Part shown: positions 41,440 through 50,448 of the stretch, in pieces
Layout of the letters: each line of letters starts with the position of its first letter
Numbering within the stretch: the stretch's first letter is position 1
Notes under the pieces: model-generated
The model's input: only the letters and a program-made list of their open reading frames with translations
What the model was told of the DNA's origin: nothing
Databases searched by the model: none
Assembly: GCF_020176955.2 (NCBI RefSeq)
Contig: NZ_JAIUCZ020000001.1
Coordinates: 806,001 to 870,000 of the forward strand
From: Nocardia sp. alder85J
Lineage (GTDB): Bacteria > Actinomycetota > Actinomycetes > Mycobacteriales > Mycobacteriaceae
Direction: 5' to 3'
Length of the DNA stretch: 64,000 nucleotides
Position numbers and translations under genes: made by a program

Positions 41440-43017
41440 TCACTGGCAGCCGGCCGGATCGAATGGCTGGCCCGCGGCCCAGACCATGTCACGCATCGTC
41501 GGGCTTCCATCGTCATGGATTTCGATGATCGGCACGGCCTTGTCGATCGGATTTCCGCGACTGTCCGGGCTGAACGCTATCTTTCCGGTGGCGCCGGGAA
41601 TCGGACTGCGGCAGTCGAATTCCTCGATGAACGCGGAGACTGTCGCCGGATCGGTCGCCGATGAGGGGTCTTTTCGTGCTGCGGTGGCGGCCGTCAGTAC
41701 GGCGTCGTGACTGGTCATCGCCGATCCGTCCCCGAGGTCCTGTGCCGTTCCGAAGTGCTGACCGGTGAATACCGATACGAAGTCGTTGTAGTTCTGCAGG
41801 TTTTCCGCTTCCGCCGGTGCGGCGTCGTTCCATTCACCGGTGGTTGCCGTGGTCGTGTACAGGACTGTCACGTTCAGGCTCCCGAAATTCGGAAGAGGTG
41901 TGCCGAGGATATTTCCGGCATCGTTGCCACTGACCACGTCAAGAGGCCCCAGGCCGCAGGCACCACCCTGGGAAAGCGCGACGAGGAACGACCTCAAGTC
42001 GGCACCCCGGCCGGCGAAATAGATCATGTCAGGCTTCTCCAGGCACAACTCGCCGTGCATGTCGGCGAACTGTTTGGTCATGAATTCACTTCGACTCATT
42101 CCTCTCAGTTCGGTGTCCGGTGATCGGAAGTTCTTCGTATACGTCGATTGGCGGTACCGATTGATGTACGCGGATTTGAACCCTTCCCCGAGGCTCATCC
42201 CGTAGCGGTCGAGTGGGTTGATGTCCTCGACCACGACGACTTTCCGAAGAGAATTTTCCGCCAGATAGGCCACTGCGGCGGCCGCTTTGTCGCCGTTGGT
42301 TGCGGTGGTGCGGAAGAATCGCTGAATCTTCTGGTGGGTGGCGGGGTCGAGATTCATGTCGTCGCCGCTGACGGTGTCCGCGATGGATGAGATCTGATGA
42401 TCGGACAGATCGATGGCTGCCTGTCGGATCTTGTCGAGGCTCTGCCCGAATCCGGTGACCGCCACGATGTGCTGGCTGTCTCTGGCCCGCACGATGGCGT
42501 TCACGGCTTGCGCCTCGAAGGCTCCCTCGCCGCCGAAGTTGCCCAGTAGCAACTTGATCGGCGGGATGGAGCCGTCGGCGATCGACTGATTGTTCGCTCG
42601 CCAGACGGCGGTGATCGCGCCCTGGATATGGTGTCGCAGGTCCGGCAGTCCGAGGCTGTTGTTCTTGGGGTTCGGCGCCGTGTCGTAGAGAGCCACGACG
42701 GTGATGAAGTCGTCGCCGACCCTTCGGTTTTGCTCGGCGACGACACGTTCGAGGTCGGCCAGCGGATCGTTGTCACGAAACGGAGTGGAGTCCAGATCCA
42801 GTCCGATGCAGACCTGTGGGGTTCCCTGCTCAGTCATTCCCGGCCCGCAATGGGATGCGGGTGGCTGCCAGGGTTTCCAGCAGGCCGCGATACCGATGCC
42901 GACAACCATCGCTGCTGCGAGTGTGACCAGAATCGGGTGACGTCGTATCACCCCTCGTGGCGATACCGGGCCTCGGCGTCGGCGTGCCAGATGTGGAAAG
43001 AGATCGATGAAGGGCAT
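41440..43017 (-). CDS. Membrane-anchored type I periplasmic-binding-domain protein
   Basis: 525 aa from ATG 43017. A short basic cytoplasmic head is followed by a transmembrane segment (about 28-47), then an extracytoplasmic domain with SHCGPGMTEQ and VCIGLDLD, which may form a disulfide. The long rest resembles a two-lobe periplasmic-binding fold of the branched-chain amino acid receptor type (DFITVVALYD, IVAVTGFGQSLDKIRQAAID, VVVVEDINPLDRYGMSLG, DMIYFAGRGADLRSF, SHDAVLTAATAA). There is no ABC permease nearby. The ATPase gene ends 23 bp upstream, so the two form an operon. Codon GC is lower than in the neighbours. Confidence 0.8.
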   Translation of the reverse strand: MPFIDLFPHLARRRRGPVSPRGVIRRHPILVTLAAAMVVGIGIAACWKPWQPPASHCGPGMTEQGTPQVCIGLDLDSTPFRDNDPLADLERVVAEQNRRVGDDFITVVALYDTAPNPKNNSLGLPDLRHHIQGAITAVWRANNQSIADGSIPPIKLLLGNFGGEGAFEAQAVNAIVRARDSQHIVAVTGFGQSLDKIRQAAIDLSDHQISSIADTVSGDDMNLDPATHQKIQRFFRTTATNGDKAAAAVAYLAENSLRKVVVVEDINPLDRYGMSLGEGFKSAYINRYRQSTYTKNFRSPDTELRGMSRSEFMTKQFADMHGELCLEKPDMIYFAGRGADLRSFLVALSQGGACGLGPLDVVSGNDAGNILGTPLPNFGSLNVTVLYTTTATTGEWNDAAPAEAENLQNYNDFVSVFTGQHFGTAQDLGDGSAMTSHDAVLTAATAARKDPSSATDPATVSAFIEEFDCRSPIPGATGKIAFSPDSRGNPIDKAVPIIEIHDDGSPTMRDMVWAAGQPFDPAGCQ

Positions 43018-43040
43018 GGCCGAATCCGTTCGGATAGTTG

Positions 43041-45254
43041 TCAGAAAAGTTGGCGGGCGCGTTGAGTAGCGGCGTCGTACAGAGCTGCCACGTCGGGTCG
43101 GCGGGATTGCGGGGCCAGTTCCCGATACGCGTTCACGATGATTTCCCTGAGCCGAGGGTCCGGGGCGGCGAAGGGGTTGGACATCAGCCAACTTGCCGCG
43201 ATGAGCCTGGACAGCACATTCCGGATCGGTGATCGGTCATCGGGGTGATCGCGGAAATCCTGATCGACCAGTTCCCGGTAGAGTTCGCTGCTGTCGCGGG
43301 CGAGCGACATGTTATCGGGGGCGCCCGTGACCAGCGACAGCCGCCGGATCCAGTCCCGATGCGGCCGCTGGTGGAAATCGGCTTCGAACAGACTCACCAC
43401 ATCACCGATGCGGCCCAGAGCAAGCTGGCAATACGCTCTGCGTACCGGATCGTCACCGGTGGCCGAGTCGTGAAGCAGTGCCTCGAATTGTGCTTCGTAG
43501 GTGGGGAGATCCGACGATCCCGGCCGTTCGGCGAGCGCGGTCAGCATCGTCTTCGTGATCCATGGGTGCAATTCGGCGTTGCTCGTGTCGTCGTCGCTCG
43601 TTCCGGTGACCCACAGTGTGGTGCGCAATTCGGTGAGAATCCGGCCGACTCGCGGACCCGAGACGATATTGGTCGCGCCGATCGGTGCCAGCCAGGGTGC
43701 GGTCACGAACGGTGCGACGGTGATCAACTCGTCGATATCGATGTCCGGCAAACGCTGGATCGGCCCGAGGTCGCACAGGCGGCGGCGCCACGAATCCGCC
43801 TCGGGCAGGTCCTGATCCGGCCGAAGCAGGACGTCACGGCCACCCGGTCGAATCTCCGAATTGCCCAGTAGGTGGGCGAGGGCGTGGACCGCTTGTGGCA
43901 GTCCGCCGGTGGCGCGTTGCACGAGCGTGCACCGGGAAGAGAATTGTCCGACCTCGAGGATCCGTGCTGTTTCGTCGATCTCGAGCGGCTCCAGCAGCAC
44001 GGGGTACCACCGCGACGGCCCGTTCCGGGCTGCCGCATTGACGTACCAACTCCGGTAACCGGCGTCCCGGCATCGAGGCACGACCTGCGACAGGTCGTTC
44101 ACCTTGGATGTCGGCTGCCACGGTGGCCGCCACGCCGACTCCCATTCGGGATTCCACCGGCCACTGGTTGCGATCACGACCAATGCGTCGTGATCGTCGG
44201 AATTGTGTCGGAGGTGGCGTTCCCGCGCGACCGACAGATCGCTCAGAAATCGGGCGCCTCCTTCATGGTCGATGTTGTCGAGCAACACGATCCAGTTGTG
44301 CAGGTGGCGAATCTTGCTGGGGTTCTTGCACGCGCAGGGACTGTACGGGTCGGGTGTCGCCATCCTCGGATGGTTCTCCCGGACATCGGCCAGAAAGGCT
44401 GCGGTCAACCACGGGGTCATCTCGTCGGGATGTGCTCGTGCCCGGCGATTCAACGCCACGAGAGCGTCCAGCGGCGTCGCGCCTTCGGCTTCGGGAATGT
44501 CGGCGTGCCAGCGTTCCGCACGGCTGGTCAACGACCTGCGGGCAAGTGTCCTGATCAGGGGAGGAAGCACCATTTTGACGGTGACCGCGACCACCGATGG
44601 CAAGATCTTGGTCTTCTCGGCGGCGTCGGCGAGCGTCTGAACCGCACCGATGAGTTGGTCCGATCGCTGACTCCGGAAAAACCCTTCGATTTCCTTGCGC
44701 AATGCCTCCTTGGCCTGGTCGTGTGACAACTCGTCCAACTGCGCCTGAACTGCGATCAGGCCCAGTGTGAAGCGGGTGAATCGGGCGGCCCGGCGTGCCG
44801 TCCATCGACGGGAAAGGTTGAATGCGATCTGCGCCAGTGCCTCCACTGTCGTTACCGGCTGTGTGCGTTCGAAGTCGAAAAACGCATGCACCACACCGTC
44901 GCCACAGTCTTGCGAGATTGTTTGCAGTGCTGTTGTCTTGCCGGCACCGACCGGGCCCAGCATGACGACTACCGGCTGCGCTCGAGATTGTTCGCTCGGC
45001 GCACGATTCCACAGTAGTCGCCGAGCGAGCATAGTGGGGCCGGACAGTCGTGAATCGTCGAACATCATCTCCTGCTGCGCTCGGCCGATCACCTGACCGG
45101 CGCGCTGCATCGTCCGGGCTGTACCCGCCGTGATCGGTGAACCGAACTCATCGTCCTGCACGCGCAATCCTGCGAAAGGTCGTCGAGCTTTGTCTCGATG
45201 GTTCGCTGGTCCACTCGAAATTCCTTGTCCTGCCGGTCGATACGACTCGTACAT
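43041..45254 (-). CDS. Large STAND-like P-loop ATPase
   Basis: About 737 aa from ATG 45254 (other in-frame ATGs at 45278, 45317 and 45107 are possible; none has a convincing ribosome site). Walker A GPVGAGKT at 100-107, Walker B IVLLDNID at 322-329 and a sensor-like LVVIATSGRW at 359-368 suggest an AAA/STAND NTPase. The wide gap between A and B holds a helical insertion (about 130-310) with a hydrophobic stretch ILPSVVAVTVKMVLPPLI. The C-terminal half is helical and may be a repeat or winged-helix region. It is paired with the PBP-like receptor gene. Function unknown; signalling from the receptor is an inference. Confidence 0.78.
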   Translation of the reverse strand: MYESYRPAGQGISSGPANHRDKARRPFAGLRVQDDEFGSPITAGTARTMQRAGQVIGRAQQEMMFDDSRLSGPTMLARRLLWNRAPSEQSRAQPVVVMLGPVGAGKTTALQTISQDCGDGVVHAFFDFERTQPVTTVEALAQIAFNLSRRWTARRAARFTRFTLGLIAVQAQLDELSHDQAKEALRKEIEGFFRSQRSDQLIGAVQTLADAAEKTKILPSVVAVTVKMVLPPLIRTLARRSLTSRAERWHADIPEAEGATPLDALVALNRRARAHPDEMTPWLTAAFLADVRENHPRMATPDPYSPCACKNPSKIRHLHNWIVLLDNIDHEGGARFLSDLSVARERHLRHNSDDHDALVVIATSGRWNPEWESAWRPPWQPTSKVNDLSQVVPRCRDAGYRSWYVNAAARNGPSRWYPVLLEPLEIDETARILEVGQFSSRCTLVQRATGGLPQAVHALAHLLGNSEIRPGGRDVLLRPDQDLPEADSWRRRLCDLGPIQRLPDIDIDELITVAPFVTAPWLAPIGATNIVSGPRVGRILTELRTTLWVTGTSDDDTSNAELHPWITKTMLTALAERPGSSDLPTYEAQFEALLHDSATGDDPVRRAYCQLALGRIGDVVSLFEADFHQRPHRDWIRRLSLVTGAPDNMSLARDSSELYRELVDQDFRDHPDDRSPIRNVLSRLIAASWLMSNPFAAPDPRLREIIVNAYRELAPQSRRPDVAALYDAATQRARQLF

Positions 45255-45465
45255 TCTGGACTCGTTGTGGCACATCGGCAACTCGAATATGCGATAGACA
45301 ACAATACAAGCGACCAATTGGCGCCCATGGCTGGATTGTCCTGATCGGTAGTGCGACGCTGATTCGTGGGGGGACGAAAATAAACGGTCCGATCGGTTCG
45401 TTCGGAGATATCCCGGCGGCTACCGGAAATCGATTCGAATCGGATTCGGATCAATTCCGGCAACA

Positions 45466-46749
45466 GTGACCACGCGGTCGGTCGCAGCCTCGTCGGCCGA
45501 GCGGCCCGGTACGCCGTCGGTCGGTGCCGGTTCGGTGGGCTCTGTGGCAACTTCCGAGCACATTCCCAGGACTCTCCCAGCCGGAGCGGATACCGTCGTC
45601 GGCGTGTCGAATGCTGTCCTTCTCGCCGCGGCTGCGCCGCCCGCTCCGAGTGCGGGCCGGGTGCTGATCGAGGCCGGGTACTACATCGGGGCGGCCGTGG
45701 CGGTCGGCGTCGGGCTGGTTGTCGCGTGGCTGGCGCTGCCGGAGCCGGCAGGGGGAGTGGTAGCTGCTCGATTGCGGCGGGCAGCGGTTGCGGTGGCGAT
45801 TCTGGTCGTGGTGACCGGGGTGCTCGAGTTCGTGGCCGATGCCGCGCGGAGCCGGCGGGTCGGGATCGGGCGGGGGTTCGGGTGGACCGTGCTCGACGGG
45901 TATCTGCACGTGGCGCCGGCGCGTGGGGGGACCGTCGGCGCGGGTGTGGTCGGGCTGCTGGACCTGGGGGTCGGTCTGCTGCTGGCACTCTCGTTGCTGG
46001 TGGTGTCGCGACAGGCGGCGCGGGCCGGGGCGTGGGTGGTCGTGCTGCTCGGCTTGGTCACCGTGGCGATACCTCATATGCCGTTCGGGCAGGCGCACGC
46101 CCAGGATGTGATCCGGGCGGTGCTGATCGTGGGGCATGTGTGGGGTGCGATGGTGTGGGCGGGTGGATTGCTCGCGCTGGCGGTCGCCGGTCTGGTGGGT
46201 CGCCTGGGATCGGTGGAGGCGGCGGAGCCGGCCGGGGAGGACTGGGCCCGGGTCTGGGCGCGGTTCGGGTCGGTCGCGCTGGGTGCGGTCGGGGTGCTGG
46301 TGGTGAGCGGTTCCTGGCTGGCCTGGACGCATGTCGGCACGCCGGCGCAGCTGTTTACGACGCCGTACGGGCGGTATCTGGCGATCAAGCTGGCGCTGGT
46401 GCTGGTGATGCTCGCCGCGGGCGGCTACAACGCGCGGGTGTTGTTGCCGCGGATCGCCGCCGCCCGCGCGGCGGGCGATCGCGCCGGGCTGGTGCGGCTC
46501 GCGGTCCGGCATTTCCCGAAAGTCGTTGCCGCCGAAGCCGTTCTGGCTGTCGGGGTGTTGCTGGTGGTGCCTTTCCTGGCGGGGTCGGCGCGGTCGGAGG
46601 CGGGCTGGCCGGCCGCGCGGGCGTTCGACGGTACCGTGTTCGGGACCGGTGTGCTGCTGACCGCGCTGGTGGCGGCGGCGTTGTGGGCCGGAACCCGCAC
46701 CGCGCCCCGGCGCTCCGCCGATGCCCGGGAATCGGTGCGGGCTGCGTAA
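45466..46749 (+). CDS. CopD-domain membrane protein
   Basis: Up to 427 aa with about eight to nine hydrophobic segments. The region with IRAVLIVGHVWGAMVWAGGLLALAV and PYGRYLAIKLALVLVMLAAGGYNARVLLP is the CopD (copper resistance D) signature, including the conserved His residues. The frame opens at GTG 45466, but the first 46 residues look unstructured and GTG 45604 (just before SNAVLLAAAAPP) may be the true start. It probably acts in copper import or handling in the membrane. A TetR gene follows after 9 bp. Confidence 0.8.
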   Translation: MTTRSVAASSAERPGTPSVGAGSVGSVATSEHIPRTLPAGADTVVGVSNAVLLAAAAPPAPSAGRVLIEAGYYIGAAVAVGVGLVVAWLALPEPAGGVVAARLRRAAVAVAILVVVTGVLEFVADAARSRRVGIGRGFGWTVLDGYLHVAPARGGTVGAGVVGLLDLGVGLLLALSLLVVSRQAARAGAWVVVLLGLVTVAIPHMPFGQAHAQDVIRAVLIVGHVWGAMVWAGGLLALAVAGLVGRLGSVEAAEPAGEDWARVWARFGSVALGAVGVLVVSGSWLAWTHVGTPAQLFTTPYGRYLAIKLALVLVMLAAGGYNARVLLPRIAAARAAGDRAGLVRLAVRHFPKVVAAEAVLAVGVLLVVPFLAGSARSEAGWPAARAFDGTVFGTGVLLTALVAAALWAGTRTAPRRSADARESVRAA

Positions 46750-46758
46750 TCTGGCGCT

Positions 46759-47340
46759 GTGACCACCGATCCCGTCGCCACCAGTTCCCGGACGCGCGGG
46801 AAGACGCGCGAGCGCATTCTCGAGGCCGCGATGGACGTGTTCGCCGAGGTCGGTTTCTCCGGAGCCACGATCAGCGAGGTGGAGCGGCGGGTCGGGCTGG
46901 CCGTCGGCACGGGTAGCCTGTACCGGCATTTCCCTTCCAAGCAGGCGCTGCTGGATGCCGCGGTCGAGCGTGAGGTGGCGCTGCTGCGCGCGGAGATGGC
47001 GCAGGCGCGGGCCGCGGTGGCGGAGGTGACGGATCCGGGGGAGCGGCGGCGGCGGGGTTACGAGCAGTCGCTGCACGACTTCCGGCGGTTCGATCGGCTG
47101 TTCCGCCTGATGCTCACCGAGGGGGAGCGGGTTCCCGAACTGCGCCAGGCGATCTGGACCGCGGTGCAGCGGGAGGTCCCGGGTGCCCTGGGCGACCGGG
47201 ACGTGGTGGACGCGATCGCGATGGCGGCGCTGGGCGGCTATCACCTGTTCTCGCTGATGCAGGGCCGCCCGTTCAACGGCATCGCCGAGGAGCGGTTCCT
47301 CGCCGTGCTCGCCGTGCTCACCGAGCGGCCGCCGGAATGA
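46759..47340 (+). CDS. TetR-family transcriptional regulator
   Basis: 193 aa from GTG 46759. The HTH spans about residues 15-62 (EAAMDVFAEVGFSGATISEV, recognition helix GTGSLYRHFPSKQALLDA). The ligand domain is helical with RLFRLMLTEGERVPELRQAI. It lies 9 bp after the CopD gene and faces the P450 gene (convergent). It is the nearest regulator to the TGCAAG-N6-CTTGCA sites, but a link is not shown. Confidence 0.88.
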   Translation: MTTDPVATSSRTRGKTRERILEAAMDVFAEVGFSGATISEVERRVGLAVGTGSLYRHFPSKQALLDAAVEREVALLRAEMAQARAAVAEVTDPGERRRRGYEQSLHDFRRFDRLFRLMLTEGERVPELRQAIWTAVQREVPGALGDRDVVDAIAMAALGGYHLFSLMQGRPFNGIAEERFLAVLAVLTERPPE

Positions 47341-47386
47341 CGCCGGGGGCGATCCGGATCGGCACGGGCGCAACGGGTCCGGTGGC

Positions 47387-48565
47387 TCAGGTGGGAAGGA
47401 ATTCCAGCGGTACGGATTTCGGGCCGCGGGCCTGCAAGCTGAAGTAGCCCACCGTCGCGCCGTCGGGAATCCGGAACGGGCCCAAGCGTTCCAGCAGCCG
47501 GCGGATCGCGATGCGCACCTGCAACCGGGCCAGATTCGAGCCGATGCAGCGGTGCGGGCCCGCGCCGAAGGACAGGTGCCGGTTGTGTGGCCGGTCCAGG
47601 ATCACCTCGTCGGGTCGTTCGAAGACCTCCGGGTCGCGATTGGCGGCCCCGAAGAACAAGCCGACCTTGTCACCGGCGCGGATCGAGCGGTCCGCGATCT
47701 CGACGTCCCGCACCGCGGTGCGGAACATCAGCGGCAGCGGGGTCTCGAGCCGCAGCGTCTCCTCGACCAGCGCCGGTACCAGCGACAGATCCGCGCGCAC
47801 CCGCCGCTGGAGATCCGGGTCCTCGGCGAGGATGCGCATTGTGGCGCCGATGGCGCTGGCGGAGGTGCCGATGCCGCCCTGGATCAGTAGTTGCAGGCCC
47901 GAGGAGTATTCGTGGTCGGCGAATTCGTAGCCGCTCGCGCCGAGCCGCATCACGGCCGCGATCACGTCGTCGAGCTCCGGGCCGTCGGCGCGTGCTGCGA
48001 AAACCGTTGCGGCCCACTGCCGCAGTGTCGCGGCCGCGGCGGCGGTACGGTTGCGGTCGGCGTCGAAACTGATGATCTTGGCGGCCGGTTCGGCGATCCG
48101 GAAGTCGGCGTCGCCGGCGCGGAACACCAGCCGGAACAGGATGGTACCGGGCAGCTTGCGGGCGAAATCCTCGGCGATGTCGCAGCGGCCGTAGCCGGCG
48201 AAGGTGTCGATCAGTTCGTCGACGATGTCCAGGATCGGATCGTGCAGGGCCGCCAGGGATTTGATGGTCAGGTGCGGGTTGACCAGGGTGCGGTAGGCGC
48301 GCTGGCGGGGCGGATCCAGCTCGATGGGGACCAGCCGGGGCATGGCGTCGAAACCGGGGCGGGTGATCGAGACGCCCTCGGTGGAGGTGAACGTCTGCCA
48401 ATCCTGCGCGATGCGCAGCACGGTGTCGTGGCGGGTGGCGGCCCAATAGCCACCGCTGCTCTCGACCCAGGTGAGCGGGCCGAGGGATTGCAGCTGCCGC
48501 AGTGCGTCCCAGAAGCGCGGCCCGGCGACCTCGGGGGAGAGATGGTCGAACGTCGAGGTCGGGTT
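47387..48565 (-). CDS. Cytochrome P450
   Basis: 392 aa. GTG 48565 is preferred, with GGAGAAGG upstream; TTG 48595 is an alternative. The haem-binding loop is FGAGPHRCIG with Cys340, and the K-helix ExxR lies in EETLRLETPLPLMFR. The I-helix reads GGIGTSASA where AGxDT is usual, so the acidic residue is replaced by Gly; the oxygen-activation relay may differ. No ferredoxin gene is adjacent. The promoter region carries two copies of the inverted repeat shared with the catabolic operons, so it likely belongs to that regulon. Confidence 0.92.
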   Translation of the reverse strand, partial: NPTSTFDHLSPEVAGPRFWDALRQLQSLGPLTWVESSGGYWAATRHDTVLRIAQDWQTFTSTEGVSITRPGFDAMPRLVPIELDPPRQRAYRTLVNPHLTIKSLAALHDPILDIVDELIDTFAGYGRCDIAEDFARKLPGTILFRLVFRAGDADFRIAEPAAKIISFDADRNRTAAAAATLRQWAATVFAARADGPELDDVIAAVMRLGASGYEFADHEYSSGLQLLIQGGIGTSASAIGATMRILAEDPDLQRRVRADLSLVPALVEETLRLETPLPLMFRTAVRDVEIADRSIRAGDKVGLFFGAANRDPEVFERPDEVILDRPHNRHLSFGAGPHRCIGSNLARLQVRIAIRRLLERLGPFRIPDGATVGYFSLQARGPKSVPLEFLPT

Positions 48566-48604
48566 CACGGCATCGTGCCCTTCTCCGGATGACAACGAGG
48601 AATA

Positions 48605-48649
48605 TGCAAGGGTTGTCTTACATTTTCGAAATGCCAGGGTACTCTTGAG
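48605..48649. promoter_or_regulatory. Two inverted repeats of the TGCAAG-N6-CTTGCA type
   Basis: Site A 48605-48622 reads TGCAAG-GGTTGT-CTTACA; site B 48632-48649 reads TGCCAG-GGTACT-CTTGAG. They are 27 bp apart in the 114-bp gap between the divergent P450 and VOC genes. Both match the perfect copy at 56636-56653, including the GGT in the spacer. Probably the operator of one regulator, perhaps of the TetR family. Confidence 0.75.
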
Positions 48650-48679
48650 TTTTCGGGACGGTCAACAGGGGAGCGCGGC

Positions 48680-49123
48680 ATGGATGCCATTCCTTTCCAC
48701 ATCGGGATCACCACCGGCGACCTGGACGGATCCATGCGCGCGCTGACCGCGGCACTCGGCGTATCGTGGACGCCGCCGACCACCGGACCGGGGGTACTGC
48801 ACACCGTCGACGGTGTCGCGCAACCACGGCCGACCTCGTGTGTATCGCGGGGCGGGCCGATCCATCTCGATCTGATCGCCGGTGCGGCGGACACCATCTG
48901 GGCCACCGACCGGCCCCGGCTGCACCACTTCGCCTATTGGACCGACGATCTGGCCGGTGACGTCGAGCGGCTGTGCGCCACGGGCTGGCGGCTGGAGATG
49001 ACCCGGCCGGGACCGGGCGGTGCGCCGACGGTGTTCGCGTATCTCGTTCGGGCCGACGGCTTCCGGCTGGAACTGATCGACGAGGCGGGCCGTGCCGACT
49101 ACGCCGCCCGGCTCGACGAGTAG
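48680..49123 (+). CDS. VOC-family protein
   Basis: 147 aa, a single VOC module: FHIGITTGDLDGSMRALTAALGV at the start, a mid-protein GGPIHLDLIAG, then HHFAYWTDDLAGDVERLCATG and RADGFRLELIDEAG at the end. The metal positions (H, H, E) look complete, as in a lactoylglutathione-lyase or ring-cleavage type enzyme. It is divergent from the P450 with the shared operator between them and convergent with the long minus-strand operon. Confidence 0.87.
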   Translation: MDAIPFHIGITTGDLDGSMRALTAALGVSWTPPTTGPGVLHTVDGVAQPRPTSCVSRGGPIHLDLIAGAADTIWATDRPRLHHFAYWTDDLAGDVERLCATGWRLEMTRPGPGGAPTVFAYLVRADGFRLELIDEAGRADYAARLDE

Positions 49124-49134
49124 GGCCGATCGGC

Positions 49135-49554
49135 TCAGCGCAGGGTGGCGAGCAGGGCCGCGGTGTCATGGACGAACGCCTCCACTTCCACGATCCGGCC
49201 GTCGCGGACCCGGATCAGATCGATCATCGGCAACAGCACCGAGCGGCCGGTGGCCCGTGCGGTCCAGCGGATGACGATGCGCAGCACCGCCCGGTCGGGC
49301 GCGCACTGCCAATAGTCGGCGGCCTCGATGCGCTGCTCCCACAGCTCGCGCATGCCCGCCTGGGCCGCGCGGAAGCCGTCGAGTCCGTGGCGCCGGCCGC
49401 CGTGCGGTAGCGAATCCGGCTCGATCAGCACGATGTCCTCGTCGAACAGCTCCTCCCAGCGCAGCGCCGTCGCGGGGTCACCCATGGCGTCGGGAAACCA
49501 GGTCGCCGAGAGCAATTCCATGATCTGCAACGGGGTCCGGGATGTGCTCGTCAC
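49135..49554 (-). CDS. SnoaL/NTF2-like protein (last gene of the catabolic operon)
   Basis: 139 aa, cone-fold pattern: LQIMELLSATWFPDAMGDPA, WEELFDEDIVLIEPDSLP, LRIVIRWTARATGRS, MIDLIRVRDGRIVEVEAFV. Such proteins catalyse isomerisations, hydrations or ring openings. It lies 9 bp downstream of the SDR and ends the nine-gene operon. Confidence 0.83.
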   Translation of the reverse strand: MTSTSRTPLQIMELLSATWFPDAMGDPATALRWEELFDEDIVLIEPDSLPHGGRRHGLDGFRAAQAGMRELWEQRIEAADYWQCAPDRAVLRIVIRWTARATGRSVLLPMIDLIRVRDGRIVEVEAFVHDTAALLATLR

Positions 49555-49563
49555 TGTGACCTC

Positions 49564-50448
49564 TCAGCCGAGGAAGTATTTGCCGCCGTCGAACGAGATC
49601 GTCTGGCCGGTCATGTATCCCGACGCCTCACCGGCCAGGAAGACGATCGGCCCGGCGACGTCCGCGGCGGTGGCGACCCGGGGGATCAGCTGCCGGGCGA
49701 ACTCCGGCGTGCTCGTCATCTGATCCTCCCGTTCGAGCACTCCGAGTTCGATCGCCTCGACGGCCATGCTGCCGACACACAGCGCGTTGACCCGGATACT
49801 CTGCGGGGCAAGCTCTTTGGCCAGCGATTTGGTCATGCCGATCACCGCCGCGCGGGCGGTGCCGTAGTCCAGCCAGTTCCGTACCCCGTAGGCGGCCGCG
49901 GAGGTGTGGTTCACGATGGCCGGATGCGGTGACCGGGCCAGTGCGGGTGCGGCTACCTTGCACATCAGGAAGGTGCCACGCACCATCACCGCCATGGTCC
50001 GGTCCCAGTGCTCGATCGTCATGTCCGCCAACGGGGTGTAGCGGGTGTCCCGGTAGCGATTCGGGTTGTTGACCAGCACGTCCAACCGGCCGAAGCGGTG
50101 CAGCGCGAGCGCGACGGTGGCGCGGGCACTGTCCTCGTCGGTCACGTCGAGCATTGCGGAAACGGCAGTGCCACCGGCGGATTCGATCAACTCGACGGTC
50201 CGCTCGGCGGCATCGCCGACGCTGTCGGCCACCACCACCCGGGCCCCCGCCGCGGCCAGGGCCACCGCGTACCCGCGACCCGCCGCATGGCCCGCACCGG
50301 TGACGACGGCGACCCGGTTCCGTAAGGGGTGCCAGACAGCGGCCCGGTCCCCAGTGTCCGGCGCGGTGCCGGCAACGCCCCGGGCAGTGCTGCCGGGCGC
50401 ACCCGGAACCGTTGTGGCCGTAGATGGTTCGCCGTCCATCCCGGTCAC
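49564..50448 (-). CDS. SDR-family protein with altered catalytic Lys
   Basis: 294 aa. The start GTG 50448 overlaps the upstream stop (GTGA). ATG 50439 is an alternative. A 35-residue Ala/Gly/Pro-rich leader precedes the Rossmann motif VAVVTGAGHAAGRGYA (47-62). NNAG is NNPN (127-130), Ser183 is kept, and the active-site YxxxK reads Tyr195-GTA-Arg199. Lys to Arg is rare at this position, so activity may be reduced or changed. Ends normally with YMTGQTISFDGGKYFLG. Member of the nine-gene operon. Confidence 0.85.
   Translation of the reverse strand: MTGMDGEPSTATTVPGAPGSTARGVAGTAPDTGDRAAVWHPLRNRVAVVTGAGHAAGRGYAVALAAAGARVVVADSVGDAAERTVELIESAGGTAVSAMLDVTDEDSARATVALALHRFGRLDVLVNNPNRYRDTRYTPLADMTIEHWDRTMAVMVRGTFLMCKVAAPALARSPHPAIVNHTSAAAYGVRNWLDYGTARAAVIGMTKSLAKELAPQSIRVNALCVGSMAVEAIELGVLEREDQMTSTPEFARQLIPRVATAADVAGPIVFLAGEASGYMTGQTISFDGGKYFLG

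Noticed and set aside
45451..47373. A 640-codon minus-strand open frame opposite the CopD and TetR genes
   Set aside because: Composition is Arg/Gln/His/Pro repeats with no family similarity; the opposite strand encodes clear CopD and TetR proteins.
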